The notes under the pieces are model-generated. The model did not search any database. It had not been told where the DNA came from and saw nothing but the letters and a program-made list of their open reading frames with translations. Both the position numbers and the translations under genes were made by a program. DNA of 64,000 bases from Caulobacter sp. BK020. Lineage in GTDB: Bacteria > Pseudomonadota > Alphaproteobacteria > Caulobacterales > Caulobacteraceae. Numbering within the stretch: position 1 is the stretch's first letter; every line of letters starts with the position of its first letter. The DNA lies in assembly GCF_004342605.1 (NCBI RefSeq), contig NZ_SLZL01000010.1, positions 62,001-126,000 on the forward strand, read 5' to 3'. Positions 16,297-23,679 of the stretch are shown here, one piece after another.

Positions 16297-17838
16297 CTAC
16301 CGCATGGCCGCTTCGATAAGGTGCGGCCCTCCTTCGCCCATGGCCCGGGCCATGGCCGCGTCGAACGTCTCGGCCGTCTCGACCCGCTCGGCGGGCACGC
16401 CCAACCCGCTCGCCACCGAGACCCAGTCGATCCGCGGATCGGAGAGATCCAGCAGGCGCGAGGCCGCCGGCCCCGGTTCGCCGCCGCCGGTGCGGCCCAT
16501 CTCGATGCCCAGGATGCGGTAGGCGTGGTTGGCGAACACCACCACGGTCACGTCCAGCCGCTCGCGGGCGATCGTCCACAGACCCTGCACCGTGTACATC
16601 GCTGCGCCGTCGCCGTTCAGGCTCAGCACCTTGCGGTCCGGGCAGGCGACGGCCGCGCCGATGGCGACCGGGATCCCCTGGCCGATCGCCCCGCCGGTCA
16701 GGGACAGCCAGTCGTGGGCCCGAGCGTTGCGGGTCTGGGTAAAGATCGGCAAGCCGGCGGTCACCGCGTCGTCGGAGACGATCGCGCCGGCGGGCATGTG
16801 GCGGGCGATCGCCGCGCCCATGGCCCAGGCGTCCAGCCTGCCGGCCGGAGCCGGCGGCGGCGCATAGGGCTCGACCGCCCCCGCCGTCGGCGCCTCCAGG
16901 GCGTCCGCCAGGGCGCCCAGCGCCGCCGCCGCGTCGGTTCCCCGATCGCAGAGCGCCAGGGTCGCGCAGCCGTCGGGGACCAGCACGCTGGGCCGGTCGG
17001 GATAGGCGAAGAACGCTACGGGAACGGTCGTGGCGACCAGCGCCATCAGATCGACGCCCTCCAGGTCCTTCAGGGCCTGCTCGCCGAAATAGGGCAGCTT
17101 GTCGGGCCGGAAGCGGCCCTCGCCGCGCGCCTGGCGGGCGGTGAAGGTGTCGGTCAGCACGCGCACGCCGCTGGCCGCGATCCTGCCGGCGGCGGCGATG
17201 GCCGCCTCGCCGCACGCGCCGCCTCCCAGCAGCAGGACAGGTTTGGCCGCGGCCTTCAGGGCCTTGGCCACTGTCGCGACGGCGGCCCCATCTGGAGCGC
17301 GAAAGCGGAGACGCTCTACCACCGGCCCCGCCACGGCGGTCGCGTTCCAGGCGCTGTCGGCCGGCAGGATCAAGCACGCATTGCCGCCCGGCGCGTCCAG
17401 GCTGGCGGCCACGGCCTCGGCGGTCAGCGGCCCGACCGCGTCGGCGCTGTCGGCCGACCTGACCCACAGTGAATTGGGCGCGGCCAGGGCGGCGATGTCG
17501 GAGTTCAGCGGCGCGTCGTAGTTGCGATGGTCGACGGCGTGGTCGCCGATGACGTTGACGACCGGGGTGAAGGCCCGGCGGGCGTTGTGCAGGTTTGCCG
17601 CGCCGTTGGCGTAGCCGGGACCCAGGTGCAGCAAGGTGCAGGCCGGCGTCCCGGTCATCCGCCCATAGCCGTCGGCGGCGCCCGTCGCCACCCCCTCGAA
17701 CAGACACAGCACGCTGCGCATGCGCGGCTCGCGGTCGAGCGCCGCGACAAACTGCATCTCGCTGGTGCCGGGATTGGCGAAGCAGGCGGTGACGCCGTTG
17801 TCGGCCAGGGTGGTGATCAGGGCGTCGGCGCCGTTCAT
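16297..17838 (-). CDS. ThDP-dependent enzyme, acetolactate synthase / benzoylformate decarboxylase type, 513 aa
   Basis: A thiamine-diphosphate enzyme with the three-domain fold: N-terminal PYR domain with the activating Glu (CLFEGVATGAADGYGRM near residue 45), a central domain (about 180-310), and a PP domain with the metal/ThDP motif 'LNGDGAAMYTVQGLWTIARE...VVFANHAY' near 415-445. These enzymes decarboxylate 2-oxo acids. I cannot separate acetolactate synthase from benzoylformate decarboxylase, or another member, by eye; no small ALS regulatory subunit is nearby. It follows a feruloyl-CoA-synthase-like gene on the same strand with a repeat between them. Confidence 0.8.
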   Translation of the reverse strand: MNGADALITTLADNGVTACFANPGTSEMQFVAALDREPRMRSVLCLFEGVATGAADGYGRMTGTPACTLLHLGPGYANGAANLHNARRAFTPVVNVIGDHAVDHRNYDAPLNSDIAALAAPNSLWVRSADSADAVGPLTAEAVAASLDAPGGNACLILPADSAWNATAVAGPVVERLRFRAPDGAAVATVAKALKAAAKPVLLLGGGACGEAAIAAAGRIAASGVRVLTDTFTARQARGEGRFRPDKLPYFGEQALKDLEGVDLMALVATTVPVAFFAYPDRPSVLVPDGCATLALCDRGTDAAAALGALADALEAPTAGAVEPYAPPPAPAGRLDAWAMGAAIARHMPAGAIVSDDAVTAGLPIFTQTRNARAHDWLSLTGGAIGQGIPVAIGAAVACPDRKVLSLNGDGAAMYTVQGLWTIARERLDVTVVVFANHAYRILGIEMGRTGGGEPGPAASRLLDLSDPRIDWVSVASGLGVPAERVETAETFDAAMARAMGEGGPHLIEAAMR

Positions 17839-17870
17839 GGCCTTCTCCGTACCATTCAGACCTTACAAGT

Positions 17871-17988
17871 CCGCTCATCCCGGCGAAAGCCGGGACCCAA
17901 GCTGAGGCGCAGACCAGGCCCGGTCGATCGATCGCCCGTGAAGACCTCCAAGCTCGGCTTGGGTCCCGGCTTTCGCCGGGATGAGCGG
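17871..17988. repeat. CGCTCATCCCGGCG palindromic element, copy 1
   Basis: Perfect 32-bp inverted arms (17871-17902 and 17957-17988) starting CCGCTCATCCCGGCGAAAGC, around a 54-nt centre with its own GATCGATCGATC. It lies between the ThDP enzyme and the feruloyl-CoA-synthase-like gene. Copies 2 and 3 are at 24879-24998 and 49354-49480. Confidence 0.85.
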
Positions 17989-18016
17989 AGATTGGGGAAT
18001 CCCGAACAAATAGCGT

Positions 18017-19834
18017 TCAGATGAACACCATCACCCCGTCGTCCGGCGCCTCGGCGAACAGCCGCGCCAGCTCCGCCGGCCGCCGCTCCCGGGCCAGGGC
18101 CTGGTTGATGTAGCCCTTGTCGGTCAACTCGCCGCAGGCCGCGTCGGGCGCGCCGTCCAGGATCAGGGCGCGGACCACCTTGCCGCCGCCCTTGGCCAGG
18201 CCGTTCAGCCGTTCCAGCCCGGCCCGGATCGCCGCCCTCACCGCCTCGGGATCGCCGATCCGCGAGGCCGCCTTGGGGTCCAGGAACAGCATCAGCCCCA
18301 CGCCCTCGCGTCCCTCGCCGCAGACCACCGCGTCCGACACCGCCCCGGCGATCGCCGAGACCGCGGCCACCCGCAGGGCGCCGGCCGCCACGAACGTGCC
18401 GTTGGCCAGCTTGAAATTCTCGACCAGCCGACCGTCGAACACCAGGCCGGCCGACGGGTCCAGCCGGTCGGCCAGCCGGGCCGCGTCGCCCAGCCGGTAG
18501 AAGCCGTCCTCGTCGAACGCCGCCGCCGACGCCTCGGGCATGTCCAGATAGCCGGGCGAGACCTGCGGCCCCTTCACCCGGATCTCGAACTTGTCGGCCA
18601 AAACGCCGCCTTGGCCGTCGGGAGCCGGGACCAGCTTGACAGCCGTACCCGGCGTGGGGAGGCCGATCATGCCCGAGCGGGCGTTCAGCCAGTGGATGTT
18701 GCAGGCCGTGGGGCCGGTCTCGGTGGCCCCATAGCCGGCCGCGAAGGTCACCCGGCAGCCGATGGTGCGCAGGGCCACGGCCTGGACGCGGTCGAGGACC
18801 GACTGGGCCATCGCCGCACCGCCATACTGCAGCACCCGCACCTTCTCGAAGAACCTGGCCGCCAGGACCGGATCGCGCTCCAGTTCGCCGACCAGCAGCC
18901 CCCAGCCGGCCGGGACCATGTTGTGATAGGTCGTCGCCACCTCGCGCAGGTTGCGCACCGTCTCGTCGAACCGGCCGGCCAGCGGCTGGCCAGCATCAAT
19001 GTAAAGACTCCCGCCCCGGTGCAGCACCATGTGCAGGATGGCGTTGGCGCCCAGGCTGTGGCTCCACGGCGCGGAATTGACCAGCACCGGCGGGTCGGGA
19101 TCCTCGTAGCACGCGGCGATCTGGGCGGCGTTCAGGGCGATGTTGGCGTGCGTGCAGATCACCGCCTTGGGCCGGCCCGTCGAGCCCGAGGTCAGCAGCA
19201 GCTTGGCGACGTCGTCGGGGCGGCAGACAGGCGGCTGGGGCGGCGAGTCCTGGAGGGACTCGAACCCCAAGTCGCCGCCGCGGGCGCTGCGGCTGGCGAT
19301 CACCGGCAGGCCGGCCAGGAACGGCGCGGCCAGGGCGTCGCCGAAGGCCTCGGCGTCATCGACATAGACCGCCGCCGGCTTCAGCCGCTCGACCGCGAAG
19401 GCCAGGCGGGAGAGGTCCGCGCCGCCCAGGCCGTACTGCGGCGAGACCGGGGCGATCGGCGCGCCCAGGCTCATGGCGGCGTAGCCGATCAACGCGTTGT
19501 CTATGCCGTTGCGGGCCAGAATCAGCAGGGGCTTCCCGCGCGACAGGCCCAGCTTCGAAAGACCACCGGCCAGGCGAGCGACCTGGCCGGCGGCTTCGGC
19601 GTAGGTCATTGTTCGCCACCCGTCCGCGCCGTCGCCTGGCCTTTCGGCCAGCCAGATACGGTGCGGGGTTTGCGACGCCCAGCGGACCAGCGGCGCGGTC
19701 ACGGTCTGGACGGTGCTGGAATAGGGCGTGGGATTGCGCAGGATCAGGACGTCGCCGCGCCGCTCGACCTCCAGCGCCCGGGGCGCGTAGCGGGCGTCGC
19801 GAAACGGCGCGTGGGTCTCTGACGTCCCATCCAT
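18017..19834 (-). CDS. Feruloyl-CoA-synthase-like acyl-CoA ligase, 605 aa
   Basis: An AMP-forming ligase (ANL superfamily) that would activate a carboxylic acid as an acyl-AMP and then CoA thioester. Visible: 'LLLTSGSTGRPKAVICTHANI' (P-loop, near residue 215), 'AAGYGATETGPTA' (A5-type motif), 'YRLGDAARL' (the ribose-binding Asp) and 'DGRLVENFKLANGTFVA' (hinge). The N-terminal 'RGDVLILRNPTPY' and the roughly 600-aa length match feruloyl-CoA synthases rather than shorter ligases. The usual invariant C-terminal Lys region is modified (LTDKGYINQ), as in this subfamily. It starts 24 nt after the ECF sigma gene, so it may belong to that operon. The acid substrate is not proven. Confidence 0.8.
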   Translation of the reverse strand: MDGTSETHAPFRDARYAPRALEVERRGDVLILRNPTPYSSTVQTVTAPLVRWASQTPHRIWLAERPGDGADGWRTMTYAEAAGQVARLAGGLSKLGLSRGKPLLILARNGIDNALIGYAAMSLGAPIAPVSPQYGLGGADLSRLAFAVERLKPAAVYVDDAEAFGDALAAPFLAGLPVIASRSARGGDLGFESLQDSPPQPPVCRPDDVAKLLLTSGSTGRPKAVICTHANIALNAAQIAACYEDPDPPVLVNSAPWSHSLGANAILHMVLHRGGSLYIDAGQPLAGRFDETVRNLREVATTYHNMVPAGWGLLVGELERDPVLAARFFEKVRVLQYGGAAMAQSVLDRVQAVALRTIGCRVTFAAGYGATETGPTACNIHWLNARSGMIGLPTPGTAVKLVPAPDGQGGVLADKFEIRVKGPQVSPGYLDMPEASAAAFDEDGFYRLGDAARLADRLDPSAGLVFDGRLVENFKLANGTFVAAGALRVAAVSAIAGAVSDAVVCGEGREGVGLMLFLDPKAASRIGDPEAVRAAIRAGLERLNGLAKGGGKVVRALILDGAPDAACGELTDKGYINQALARERRPAELARLFAEAPDDGVMVFI

Positions 19835-19858
19835 GCCAGGAGTGTTAACTGGAGTTCT

Positions 19859-21139
19859 TCAGGTGGCAATCCCACCTCTTGATCCGCTCTCGGGCGAGGT
19901 CGCCGCCTGCGCCCGCCGCCGCTCCAGCCACGATCTCTCCGCTGGCGCCGGGTCCAAGGCCAGGGCCCGGTCGTAAGCCGACAACGCCTCGCCGCGCCGG
20001 CCCAGCCGCGCCAGCAGGTCGGCCCGCACGGCGTGGAACGGGCCGAAGTCGCGGAAGGCGACGGAGTCCAGCCAATCCACCTCGGCCAGGGCCTGGGCTG
20101 GCCCCGCCACCTCGGCCACCGCCACGGCGCGGTTCAGCCGCACCACCGCGTCATCGCGCCAGGTCAGCAAGGCGTCGTAGAGGGCCAGCACGGTGGACCA
20201 GGGCGCCGGCTCGTCCAGGCTGGCGCGGTCGCACCAGGCCGCGTGGATGGCCGCCTGCAGCTGCCGCGGTCCCGGCCGGCGACAGCGGGCGGCGGCGTGC
20301 AGCAGCCGCTCGGCCTCCCGGATCAGCGGTCGCCGCCAGAGGGTCGGGTCCTGTTCGGACAGCGGCGTCATCGTCCCGCCGTCGTCCAGCCGCGCCGGGC
20401 GGCGCGCCTCGGCGTAGCGGACCAGGGCGGCGAAGGCCAGGCACTCCGGCTCGTCGGGTAGGAGCTCGGCCAGCACGGCGGTCAGGTCCAGCATCTCCTT
20501 GGCGTATCCGGCGTGCTGGCCGGCCCCGGCGGCATCCTCGTGCGCCTTGGCGTAGGCGATCTCCAGGGTCGAGAGCACCGCCCCGATCCGCTCGGGCCAA
20601 GCCTCAGGACCGGGAACCTCGAAGGCGACGCCGGCCTCGGCGATCTTGCGCTTGGCCCGCACCAGCCGCTGGGCCAGGGTCGGCTCGGCCACCAGGAAGG
20701 CGCGGGCGATCTCCTGGGTGGTCAGGCCGCAGACCAGGCGCAGGGTCAGGGCCGCGCGGGCGTCGGGGGCCACGGCCGGGTGACAGCAGACGAAGATCAG
20801 CCGCAGCCGCTCATCCGGGATCAGGCGGGCGTCGTCGATCATGGCCTCCTCCGCGCTGGGCGGCGGCGCGGGTGGATCGGGAACCAGCCGGGTCCGCACG
20901 CCGCGCCGCCGCAGCATGTCCAGCGCCCGCCGCTGAGCGACGCTGTAGAGCCAGGCGGCCGGGTCGCGCGGCGCGGCGCCCCCGCCTGCGCTCGTCTGGC
21001 TCCAAGCCTGGGCCGCCGCCAGGCAGGCCTCGGCGAAGGCCTCCTCGGCCAGATCCAGGTCGCGGAACCTGGCGGCCAGGGCGGCGATCACCCGCCCGCC
21101 GTGGGTCCGCGCGGCTTGGTCGAGAAGGCTCCTGGCCAT
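19859..21139 (-). CDS. ECF sigma factor of the ECF42 (SigJ-like, TPR-tailed) group, 426 aa
   Basis: A long extracytoplasmic-function sigma factor. Sigma region 2 is residues about 10-75 (DLDLAEEAFAEACLAAAQAW, 'DPAAWLYSVAQRRALDMLRRR'), region 4 about 110-165 (LIFVCCHPAVAPDARAALTL, 'LTTQEIARAFLVAEPTLAQRLVRAKRKI'), followed by a 250-residue helical C-terminal extension with the family 'GYAKEMLDLTAVLA', 'RRPLIREAERLL' and 'LLARLGRRGEALSAYDRALAL' TPR-like helices. This extension defines ECF42 proteins, which lack an anti-sigma factor. The two upstream DGPF genes are its usual partners. The ATG at 21139 is 5 nt after the DGPF stop. Confidence 0.9.
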   Translation of the reverse strand: MARSLLDQAARTHGGRVIAALAARFRDLDLAEEAFAEACLAAAQAWSQTSAGGGAAPRDPAAWLYSVAQRRALDMLRRRGVRTRLVPDPPAPPPSAEEAMIDDARLIPDERLRLIFVCCHPAVAPDARAALTLRLVCGLTTQEIARAFLVAEPTLAQRLVRAKRKIAEAGVAFEVPGPEAWPERIGAVLSTLEIAYAKAHEDAAGAGQHAGYAKEMLDLTAVLAELLPDEPECLAFAALVRYAEARRPARLDDGGTMTPLSEQDPTLWRRPLIREAERLLHAAARCRRPGPRQLQAAIHAAWCDRASLDEPAPWSTVLALYDALLTWRDDAVVRLNRAVAVAEVAGPAQALAEVDWLDSVAFRDFGPFHAVRADLLARLGRRGEALSAYDRALALDPAPAERSWLERRRAQAATSPESGSRGGIAT

Positions 21140-21144
21140 GGCGG

Positions 21145-21498
21145 TCAGGTGGTCCCGTCGATCACCGGCCGGACCTCGACCGAGCCGTCCCCCGCCAGCG
21201 GCAGCCTCCGAGCCCAGGCCAGAGCTTCGTCCAGGTCGGCCGCCTCGATCAGGTAAAAGCCGCCCAGCTGCTCCTTGCTCTCGGCGAACGGTCCATCGTG
21301 CAGGCCGCACTGGCCGGCGGCCCTGCGCACGGTCGTGGCGGTGTTCGTGGTCTTCAGGCCCGCCCCGCCCCGGAGCAGGCCCTTCTCGACCAGCTCGGCC
21401 GCGAAGGCCTGGTGCTGGGCGATGATCTCCCGCCAGGCGCGGCCGTTCTCGTCGCGATAGGCGGTCTCGTCCTCATAGATCAGCAAGGCGTATTGCAT
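21145..21498 (-). CDS. YCII/DGPF-domain protein (proximal copy), 117 aa
   Basis: Small cytoplasmic ferredoxin-fold protein of the YCII family. It shows the signature 'DGPFAESKEQLGGFYLIEAADLDEALAWARRLPLAGDGSVEVRPV' in the second half. Family members sit beside ECF42 sigma factors and may modulate them, but the biochemical role is not established. It ends 5 nt before the sigma gene. A TGTCGA-N17-CGTC promoter precedes it at 21555-21581. Confidence 0.88.
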   Translation of the reverse strand: MQYALLIYEDETAYRDENGRAWREIIAQHQAFAAELVEKGLLRGGAGLKTTNTATTVRRAAGQCGLHDGPFAESKEQLGGFYLIEAADLDEALAWARRLPLAGDGSVEVRPVIDGTT

Positions 21499-21554
21499 GG
21501 ATCGGTCCTCCTCGATGGCCGGTCGGCAAGGGCGCCGCCCGGTCTCGGATCAGA

Positions 21555-21581
21555 GACGGGCCAGCCTGGCCGGACTCGACA
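21555..21581 (-). promoter_or_regulatory. ECF42-type promoter upstream of the proximal DGPF gene
   Basis: On the minus strand the sequence reads TGTCGA, a 17-nt spacer, then CGTC. This fits the -35 TGTCGA and -10 CG(A/T)C pattern reported for ECF42 sigma factors. It lies about 60 nt upstream of the DGPF ATG at 21498, in the correct orientation, and in the gap between the two DGPF genes. Confidence 0.65.
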
Positions 21582-21621
21582 TTCGCCCGCAAGTTTTTCG
21601 GCGCCCCCCGGTCGGCCGGCC

Positions 21622-21978
21622 TCAGGCGACCTCGTGCGCGACCGCCCGGACCTCGACCTTGCCGCCCGGGATCTGCGGGATCTTGCGCGCCCAGGCCTCG
21701 GCGGCGGCCATGTCCGGCGCCTCGACCAGGTAGAAGCCGGCCAGCTGCTCCTTGGTCTCGGCGAACGGGCCGTCATGGACCAGGCGCCCGTCGGCGGTCT
21801 GGGCGATGGTGCGGGCATGCGGGGTGTCGACCAGCCGCGCGCCCAGCCAGGCCATGCCGCTGGCCCGCAGCTCGGCCTGCAGCGCCTCGTGCGCGGCGAT
21901 GACATCCGGCTTGATCGGATCGGTCTCGGGCCGCGCCCACTCGGCTTCGCTGGAATAGATCATCAGCAGGTACTTCAT
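21622..21978 (-). CDS. YCII/DGPF-domain protein (distal copy), 118 aa
   Basis: Paralogue of the proximal copy, with the same 'DGPFAETKEQLAGFYLVEAPDMAAAEAWARKIPQIPGGKVEVRAV' C-terminal signature. I chose the ATG at 21978 (MKYLLMIYSSEAEW) because GGAGG sits at ideal distance; a frame start 12 nt upstream overlaps that ribosome binding site. Two DGPF genes in front of one ECF42 sigma factor suggests duplication within the module. A TGTCGA-N17-CGTC promoter precedes it at 22019-22045. Confidence 0.88.
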   Translation of the reverse strand: MKYLLMIYSSEAEWARPETDPIKPDVIAAHEALQAELRASGMAWLGARLVDTPHARTIAQTADGRLVHDGPFAETKEQLAGFYLVEAPDMAAAEAWARKIPQIPGGKVEVRAVAHEVA

Positions 21979-22018
21979 CGATCCCTCCATCGGCGCACGG
22001 CGCGCGCCCTCGCTGGAA

Positions 22019-22045
22019 GACGCGCGGGGGTGGGAGATTTCGACA
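22019..22045 (-). promoter_or_regulatory. ECF42-type promoter upstream of the distal DGPF gene
   Basis: On the minus strand: TGTCGA, 17-nt spacer, CGTC, about 40 nt upstream of the ATG at 21978. It matches the second copy at 21555-21581 in both boxes and in spacing, although the spacer sequences differ, so this is not simple duplication of the region. Confidence 0.65.
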
Positions 22046-22078
22046 GGGGATGGCGAAGAAAGTCGAGGGCGGCGAACC

Positions 22079-22194
22079 CTTGCCCCCTACGGGTCGCTTC
22101 GCGACCCTCTTCCCCCAGAGGGGGAAGAGCCAAGCGCGAAGGCTCCGCCCCCTATGGGGGCGGACAGACCGCGAAGCGGTCAGGTGGGGGCAAG
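22079..22194. repeat. CTTGCCCCC...GGGGGCAAG multi-hairpin element, copy 1
   Basis: A 116-bp element bounded by CTTGCCCCC and GGGGGCAAG, containing internal hairpins GGGTCGCTTCGCGACCC, CTTCCCCC-AGA-GGGGGAAG, CCGCCCCC-TAT-GGGGGCGG and GACCGCGAAGCGGTC. Copy 2 at 38351-38456 has the same order with small differences. It lies between the distal DGPF promoter and the dihydroorotase stop. Confidence 0.85.
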
Positions 22195-22203
22195 TGGAAC
22201 CTG

Positions 22204-23538
22204 CTACCCCGCCAGCGTCTCCAGGAACCGCACCGGCGCGCCCGTTCCTTCCGCCACGATCTCGTCGTCGCGCATGACCACGGTCCCGCGCACGATGGTC
22301 GCCACCGGCCAGGCTTTCGCCTCGAAGCCGTCGAACGGAGTCCAGCCCGAGCGGGTGGCCATCCAGTCGTGGGTGATGATGCGCCGGGCCTTCATATCGA
22401 CGATGGTGAAGTCGGCGTCGAACCCCTCGGCGATGCGGCCCTTGTCGGCCAGGCCGAAGATCCGGTTGACGCCATGGCTGGTCAGGTCGACGAAGCGCTC
22501 CAGGGACAGGCGGCCGTCGACCACGTGGGTCAGCATGACCGGAACCAGGGTCTGGACGCCGGGCATTCCCGACGGCGAAGCCGGATAGGGCCTGGCCTTT
22601 TCCTCGCGGGTGTGGGGCGCGTGGTCGCTGCCCAGCACGTCGGCGATGCCGGTCTCGATGCCGCGCCAGACCCCCGCCACGTGCTCGGCCGAGCGGATCG
22701 GCGGGTTCATCTGGGCGAAGCCCTTCAGCCGCTCATAGGCCTCGGGCGCCACCAGGGTCAGGTGCTGGGGCGTGACCTCGACACTGGCCACGTCCTTGTT
22801 CTGGGCCAGGAAGTCGATCTCCTGGTGGGTGGTGACGTGCAGCACGTGGATGCGCTTGCCCAGGCTCTTGGCGATGCGGACCAGGCGCTGCGTCGACTGC
22901 AGGGCGGCCTGGGCGTCGCGGACCTCCGGGTGGCTGGTCCAGTCGCCGGGCCGGGCCAGGCTGCGACGCTCGGCCAGGCGGTATTCGTCCTCGGAGTGGA
23001 AGGCGGCGCGGCGGTTCACATGCCGCAGCACGTTCTCGACCCCCTCGTCGTCCTGGACCAGCAGGGTGCCGGTCGAGGCGCCCATGAACACCTTGATGCC
23101 GCAGCAGCCGGGCAGGCGCTCCAGCTCGCCCAGGAAGGTGGCGTTCTCGTGGGTGCCGCCGACATAGAAGGCATGGTCGGTGTGCATGCGGCCCTTGGCG
23201 CGGGCCAGCTTGTCGGCCAGGGCGTCCGGGTCGGTGGTGGTCGGCTCGGTGTTGGGCATCTCGAACACCGCGACCACCCCGCCCAGGGCCGCGCCGCGCG
23301 ACCCGCTCTCCAGGTCTTCCTTCCACTCCAGCCCCGGCTCGCGGAAGTGGACCTGGCTGTCGATCACGCCCGGCAAGACGGTCAGCCCGGCCGCATCGAA
23401 GACCTCGCCGGCCGAGGCCTGTCCAAGGTCGCCGATCGCGACGATCTTGCCGCCGCGCACGCCGATGTCGGTAAAGCCGCGTCCCGCGTGGTTGACCACC
23501 TCGCCGCCGCGCACGATCAGGTCGAAGGTCTGGGTCAT
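22204..23538 (-). CDS. pyrC: Dihydroorotase-type amidohydrolase, 444 aa
   Basis: Cyclises carbamoyl-aspartate to dihydroorotate in pyrimidine synthesis, if the assignment is right. The TIM-barrel metal sites are visible: 'IDSQVHFREPG' (the HxH variant of the family is VHF here, with the conserved REPG), the carbamylated-Lys region 'GIKVFMGASTGTL', 'HSEDE', 'HVLHVTT', and 'LGSDHAPHTREEK' with the catalytic Asp. Length fits class-I dihydroorotase. Allantoinase or hydantoinase are close relatives and are not fully excluded. ATG 23538 has AGGAG upstream. Confidence 0.82.
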   Translation of the reverse strand: MTQTFDLIVRGGEVVNHAGRGFTDIGVRGGKIVAIGDLGQASAGEVFDAAGLTVLPGVIDSQVHFREPGLEWKEDLESGSRGAALGGVVAVFEMPNTEPTTTDPDALADKLARAKGRMHTDHAFYVGGTHENATFLGELERLPGCCGIKVFMGASTGTLLVQDDEGVENVLRHVNRRAAFHSEDEYRLAERRSLARPGDWTSHPEVRDAQAALQSTQRLVRIAKSLGKRIHVLHVTTHQEIDFLAQNKDVASVEVTPQHLTLVAPEAYERLKGFAQMNPPIRSAEHVAGVWRGIETGIADVLGSDHAPHTREEKARPYPASPSGMPGVQTLVPVMLTHVVDGRLSLERFVDLTSHGVNRIFGLADKGRIAEGFDADFTIVDMKARRIITHDWMATRSGWTPFDGFEAKAWPVATIVRGTVVMRDDEIVAEGTGAPVRFLETLAG

Positions 23539-23679
23539 GGGCGTGGCTCCTGCGGGGGTTCGAGGCGGTCTAGGAGCCCATCCCCAAGGCCGCAAGATTT
23601 AAAATGGCCGCTTCCGAGATTGACCGCCGCGCGCGACGGGCGCACCTCCCCGTCGTCTTCCCAGCGCGACGAGGCCCCC

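Noticed and set aside
14678-17878. Very long open frame on the minus strand (over 1000 codons)
   Set aside because: It is a GC-driven shadow lying antisense to or out of frame with the histidine kinase and ThDP enzyme genes. The translation is low-complexity Arg/Gly/Pro/Ala with no domain, while the overlapping genes have clear domains.
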